From: Bactericera cockerelli
Taxonomy: Eukaryota; Arthropoda; Insecta; Hemiptera; Triozidae
NCBI GenBank assembly: GCA_024516035.1
Contig: CM044964.1
Location: 14,624,449-14,688,448 of the forward strand
Direction of reading: 5' to 3'
DNA: 64,000 bases
Shown here: positions 52,201-58,200 of the stretch, piece after piece
How positions within the stretch are numbered: position 1 is the stretch's first letter
How the letters are laid out: every line of letters starts with the position of its first letter
Translations under genes and position numbers: made by a program
The notes under the pieces: generated by a model
Database searches by the model: none
The model's input: the letters and a program-made list of their open reading frames with translations, nothing else
What the model was told of the DNA's origin: nothing

Positions 52201-55200
52201 TGTTCTCTTTACCTGCTATATGATGAAAACATTCTGCACCCACGTTCTCATGAATTTTTGACGTACGGTTAGCTACGAACTGTTTCCATCGATAGGCTGG
52301 GGATCGAACCCAATCTATGACAACTTTAGAGTCAGACAAACAATAATAATCTTTAATTTTTACTCGAGGACTATACGTGTCTATTACAAGTTTCATTAAT
52401 TTCGATAACAGCAGGGCTGCACACAGTTCGAGTCTCGGTATGGTGAGACTTTTAAGAGGGCTTACTTTGGACTTTGCACAAATCAAATTTACCGATATAT
52501 CACCAAGGGGTGATTTCACACGGCTGTAAATAGCACAAGCGTAAGCTTTTTCACTCGCATCTCCAAAACCGACCAGTGTTATCTCGCTGTCTAAGGACAT
52601 GCCTGTGTGTCTTTTAAAGGAAAGAGACGACAGCAAAGGCAGCTCCTTTTGAAAAACATTCCACAGTTGTTTAATTTTTAAGGGTGGCTCAGAATCCCAC
52701 TCAATTTTTTCTTGCCACAAATTTTTATCAGCAGCTTTGCAAACAAAGTTACAGGTGCCAAGAGGCCTAACACGTCAAAAATACTTGCCGTTAGTTTTAA
52801 AACATTTCTTTTAGTACACTCTGTCTCTTTTATATTCACTTCAAAGGAAAATGAATCTGTAACAGGTTGCCACAATAAACCAAGAACTTTCAAAGATGAC
52901 TCATCCCATGTCACACAGGACTCTAACTTATCCTCGTTCGGCAGGTGCTCGAGTACTTTAGAAGAGTTAGAGGCCCACTTGGACAGGGTGAATCCGCCTG
53001 TTTTGAACAAACCTACTAGTTGTGACTGAAGGTCAGTCGCTACAGCCTCAGTAGGGACGGAGATACATACGTCATCCATGTAGGAGTCTGTTAGTACTCG
53101 CTCACAAGCAAGTGGATACTTGTCATATTCCTTAGAACACATTTCTTTCACACACCGCAGGGCTAGATAGGGAGATGAGGAAACCCCTAAGGTCACAGTA
53201 TTTAAGGTATAGGTCTTAAGATCTTCTTCTGGGGAAAGCCTACAAACAACCTTTTGAAACTTCCTATGATTCTCATTAAGAAGTATCTGGAGATACATCT
53301 TTTTTATATCTGTGGTCAGGACCACAGGGAACAATTTGAAATTTATCAATATAACAAATAAATCATTGTACAGTTTAGGCCCGGTATATAATAAATCATT
53401 AAGTGAAATGCCAGAAGTAGAGGCACAACTGGCATCGAACACGGGCCTTAACTTAAAGGACGCGTGATCATCTCGTATCACTACGTGTTGCGGTATATAA
53501 TAGCCCTCTTGCGCACTATCATCATATACCTGTGACATATACCCACTGCTTATAAATTCGTTCATTACCTCACAGTACTGACTGTGTAATGAATTATTTT
53601 CGGACCTAAGTAATTTTTTCTCCAAGTTGAGAAATCTTTTCTTAGCTAAATAATAAGACTCTCCTAATTTATCAGGGCTCACCTTGAAGGGCAAGGATAC
53701 CTTGAACTTACCATTAGCCTCTCTTGTGAATGTAGACTGAAACAAGGTTTCACACTCTACATCACCAGGCTTAGTTAAACCAGCAGAGGGTACGTTTTCA
53801 ATTTCCATAAACTTTTTCATTGACATTTCCAAATTGTCATCATAATTTTGGTTAAGGAAACCACAAAAATATTTTTTATCATTACTAGTAGTAACATTAT
53901 TATTACACCTCCCTCCCATAACAGTATAGCCTAACGAGGTGTTAATAGCTACAGGAGAGTTCTCAGGACCAACGACTTTGCCTGGTTCCAAAAGAACTGA
54001 GAAGAGAGAGGCTCCTAAAATACCTTGAATAGGTTTAGAGACGTTAAACTCGTCATCCGACAAGACAACATTTTGCAAGTGAGAAATACTCTCCAAACTC
54101 AAAGGCTGAGAAGGCAAGTTGTCTGCAATGTTCTTGACTACAAGAGCTTTAACAGCAAATTTTACATTTTTATCAAATCGGGAGTTGAATTTAAAATCGA
54201 CTCTCCCTTTTATTTGACTTGATAAGCCACAAATACCCTGTACTGCGCTAGAGACTTTAGTCAGCTTTAGACCCAACTGTTTCACTACACTTTCCTCAAG
54301 AATATTACTCTCGCTACCAGAGTCTAGCAAGAGTCTCAGCATGTGAGTTTTACCCTTTGAATCTTTAGTTTCTACTTTAACAGTAGATAGCAATACAGTG
54401 GAGTTATGAGTAGCGGTAGTAGCACAGAGCGATTTACTATTTGACGTAGAACTTGTCGCCCGCGAGTCTTCTACAGACCCGTGGGTTCGATCACCTCGTG
54501 AGGCAATATTTTTTCCAATAGAATTCTCAAAGTGCAAGAGAGTGTTATGACGACCTTCACACTTTTGACATCTCATTTTAGACGGACACTGCCCTAAACT
54601 GTGAGAATCTTTTAGACAAGAAAAGCAAAGGCGATTTTCCTTAACAAAAGTAAACCTGCAAGAAACTGACATTTTCAAAAAACTGTCACACCTATACAGT
54701 GGGTGTTTATCAGTTTTATTACACAAGTTACACACAGGGGTTTCATTTGTTACAAATGTATGTACATTACCTACAGCTCGAGATGAGTTGTAAGTAGACT
54801 GCGACTTAGAGAAAGCACTTTTATTATCTTTCTCCGTCGATGTCGACTGGATTCTAGAAACCAGTTTTACCTGATCTTTCAGAAAGCTTATGAGCTTGTT
54901 AACCTTAGGGTTATTTTCACCCTGAACTTTTAATTCAAATTGCTTTCTAAGGTCTATGTCAAGTTTAGAGGCACCGATATGACACAATATTACAGACCCA
55001 AGGGATTCAATATTCAATGCTGATAAACAATCTACAGCAGTTGAAAACTTGTCTACAAAATTACTAAATTGACCAAATGACTCGGATTTCACAGATTTCA
55101 GACTTAATATCTGATCGAGATAGGTACTGAATAGTACTCTCGTATCCAAATACTTATCAACCAAATTTTTCCATATCACTGGATAGTTTTGACCAATAGG

Positions 55201-58200
55201 GGGCACTCCACTAACCACAGACAACGCTTTATCAGAAAGCCTGGCAACTAGGTGTTGCACGCGCTGGTCGTTTGACAAATCTGGGTTGTCATGTACCAAA
55301 GACTTAAATAAATAATAAAACACAGGAAATTTATTAATATCACCCCCAAAGGTGGGTAATTGTAAGGGAGGCAGAACTACATTGGTGGCGGCAAACTTCT
55401 CTTGACTAGCTAACAAAATGCTTTCGTGAGCTTTAATTTTAAAATACAACTCATCACAGGCAGCACTTTGTTGCTCTGTCTCAAGTGGGGTTTCATCCTC
55501 TTTTAACTGAGAATTTATTTTTAAAATCTGATCCACAACGTCCTCAAGCTTGTTAAACGTGGAGTCTGCAACCTTGGCTTGTTGCAAAAACTCAACCTTT
55601 CTACTATCCCCTAGCTTTATAAGGTCATAACAGCGCTGTAAACGCTGATAGTACCTAGCTCGAGTTTTCTCAGCAATATCCAACAGTTCTTTAGGAGTTG
55701 CCTTTGACATAGTTAATTATGATAATATTAACAAGAGAAATATAATTATATAAAGAATTGTTCAAGAAAGGTTAATAATATTTCAATTTTAAAATAAATT
55801 TAAAAAATAAATTGAACACAAATTACTCTAGTATTAAATATCAGATTAGGAGGGTGCCTAACTTTGACCTGAAAACTCAAAGCAACTTATTCAATAATAA
55901 AATAATTATTTTTTTATCAAAAATTAAATACAATAAAATCCAATAACCAACAGTGCACTAGAAACAATATAGCTGAAAGTTTTTAAGCAGTTAGGTACTG
56001 CAAATTACTCCAAGGAGTTATTTTTACCAAATTTCAATTACAGAACAAGGTGTTCATATTATAAGAAAACTCATATGGACAGATGAACAGAGGGCTCAAA
56101 TGTCTTAATAAATTTATAGGCAAAAGGCCTCAAATCAAAAAATTATAACCAATGGGGTTAATATTTTTTAAATGGGAAATTAACTTTCTATTGAGCAGAG
56201 GGCTCAATCAGAATGGAGCATGCTATGTAGAGCAAAGGGCTCGACATAACGACCGCTCATTTTTCTAAAAAACTATAGCAAGGACTAAACTAATTGTTCT
56301 GATCCGGCCCGAAGGACCAAGAAAATGTATGATCTTTTTTCACACATTAGCATTTTCGATATTTAGTGGACTGTATATTTTAGGCGACATGGTTCATTAG
56401 AACAATTTTAAGATCCCAAAACCAAATAAATAAGAATTGTGCAATCTTACCTTTGAGTACCTTTTAGATGTATACCTAACTTACCCACCCTTGCCAAAGG
56501 ATAATAGGAATTAGAGTGGCACCCTACCCTAGCACTGAATCCCGCGGCGCGGTAAGCTAAATCAAAGGTTATTGAATACTTTTAGCACAAGTTTAAAAAA
56601 GGCTATCTAGTCACTAGGCACTGTTTTTTATACTTAAATTGTTTCCAAAGGGGAATTTCACTTGGTAAGTTGACAAAGTTCCAAAGGGGAACGCTTACAG
56701 GGAAGCTTTTAAAATGTTACGACCTCGAGCGAGAGAATTACCAAGAACCAAGAACAACTGAAAGCTGGGAGCTCGAAATCGAAAAATGCGAGGTAGCATC
56801 ATAGCAAACAATTACAAGTTGTAAGTCGGTTTGAGATGGCAAAGATTAGCCCATCAGGGCTTCAACCAATATTAACCCATTGATTAATGTGGCCTCGACA
56901 ATTACTAAAACATACCTTTGTCATAATTTTTATAATAACCTACTAATTTCAAATCTAAATAGGTATCCAGTATACAAGTTTAACTGAAGCATAGAATTTC
57001 ATGATTTCAAAACCACTTTCTGTTTCTTATTTCAGCTGGAAGGAGGAGGCCCGCTCATGTGCCTCACAGATGGCCGCTGGGAACTCAAGGGTATTCTCAA
57101 CTACCAATCCATCTGCAAGACTGGCTTCGGCCACCATCCCTCTGTCTTCACCTCCGTTCCGCTCAACAAGAAATGGATCGAGAAGGTGATGGGAACGCGT
57201 CCCAACCCAATACCATCCAACGACGCCGCAACCGCTGGAACTCCTTCGGTCAGTGTCGCCAACACGCCATCCTCGGAAGACGAAGTTAATGGTGCACCAG
57301 TTGAAACTATCAAAAGCGAAGAGGTTGCTGGAAAGGCTGATGCCTCCGTTATTGCAGATGCTATGAAAAATGAAAACAACGAAGAAACAGTTGCCAACAA
57401 TGAACCCGTCAATGGTGAAGCAGTTGCTACACCAGAAACTGTAGAGAGCTCTACAGGTGCTGTGAGCAATATGGAAGTGATAACCAACTTAGATGCTGCC
57501 AGTAACGCGGAAGTTGCGTCCAACGGAGCAACTCAGTTGGAAAGTGGACCAAATGTTGGAGAACAGGACCTAACCAATGAACTCAAGAGTGATAACGAGT
57601 CAACAAACGAGCCCATTGTTCAGGAAGAAAATGGAGTTGGCCAATCAGAAGCATCAGTCCCGACACTGAACGAGCCTCTTATTGAAGAGACCAATTCGGA
57701 AACACCTGAAGCGCCAGTGGTGCAAGAAGTTAAGTCAGAAATGACAGAAGCAGCTCAGGTCAGTCCGCCTGCTGAATCGAGTCCTGCCGAGTCCGTAAGT
57801 CCATTGGTGGAAACTGACTCAGCTACAAGCAAATCTGTTTCAGAAGATATTACCTCTTCAAGTATCTCTTCAGTAGAAACAAGCCCTTCTGATGTTACTG
57901 CTGAGGCTCCTCAAGATTCCTCGATAAGTCCTGACACATTTGTCAGCCCAAACGCAGAAATCCAACCATCTAGTACTACGGATTCGGGCGAATCAGGACG
58001 ACTGGAAACTGGCGCCTTAGAAGTTACCCCCGAAAAAACATCTCCCGAAGAAGTTCCCGTCATAAATATGGGAGACGTAATGAACGCTGAAATACCAAGC
58101 ACTCTAATACCCTTAGTAGAATCCTCAGCCCAACAAAACGCAGCTGCCGATACTGAAACATCGAGTCCTCCATCCACTAGCGAAAAATTACCCGCAGTTG

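Larger units (their letters stand above)
44284..56900 (-). mobile_element. Composite BEL/Pao LTR retrotransposon: LTR, truncated body, LTR, full body, LTR
   Basis: Lies antisense in the last intron. In element sense it runs from LTR 56326-56900, through leader, gag-pol (55710 to 50535), LTR 49611-50177 and a second gag-pol lacking its start (49619 to 45217), to LTR 44284-44858. The outer LTRs are both 575 bp, begin TG and end CA, and the whole unit is flanked by ATTAC at 44279-44283 and 56901-56905. Only one target duplication encloses the composite, so the tandem form was either inserted as such or made in place by LTR-LTR exchange, then deleted at the middle junction. No env-like ORF is present. 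Near identity of copies implies a recent event. Confidence 0.95.
43868..57035 (+). other. Intron 19 (13.2 kb), hosting the BEL/Pao composite
   Basis: Phase 0 intron located between the Cys-191 and Ser-195 equivalents. Without the 5S-SINE and the BEL composite it would be only about 280 bp, similar to several other introns of the gene. Confidence 0.85.

Noticed and set aside
52712..54222. Plus-strand frames within the BEL body
   Set aside because: Antisense shadows of gag-pol, repeated identically in both copies.
44284..56900. Endogenous retrovirus with envelope
   Set aside because: No env-like frame lies between the integrase end and either LTR; domain order and DUF1759 gag identify BEL/Pao.
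44284..56900. Two independent adjacent insertions of the same element
   Set aside because: Only one target duplication is found (ATTAC at the outer ends), and the middle LTR is shared and truncated.
40913..57210. Active trypsin-like protease
   Set aside because: Ser-195, Asp-194 and Gly-193 equivalents are all replaced, and the activation motif is absent, with splice sites unambiguous on both sides.
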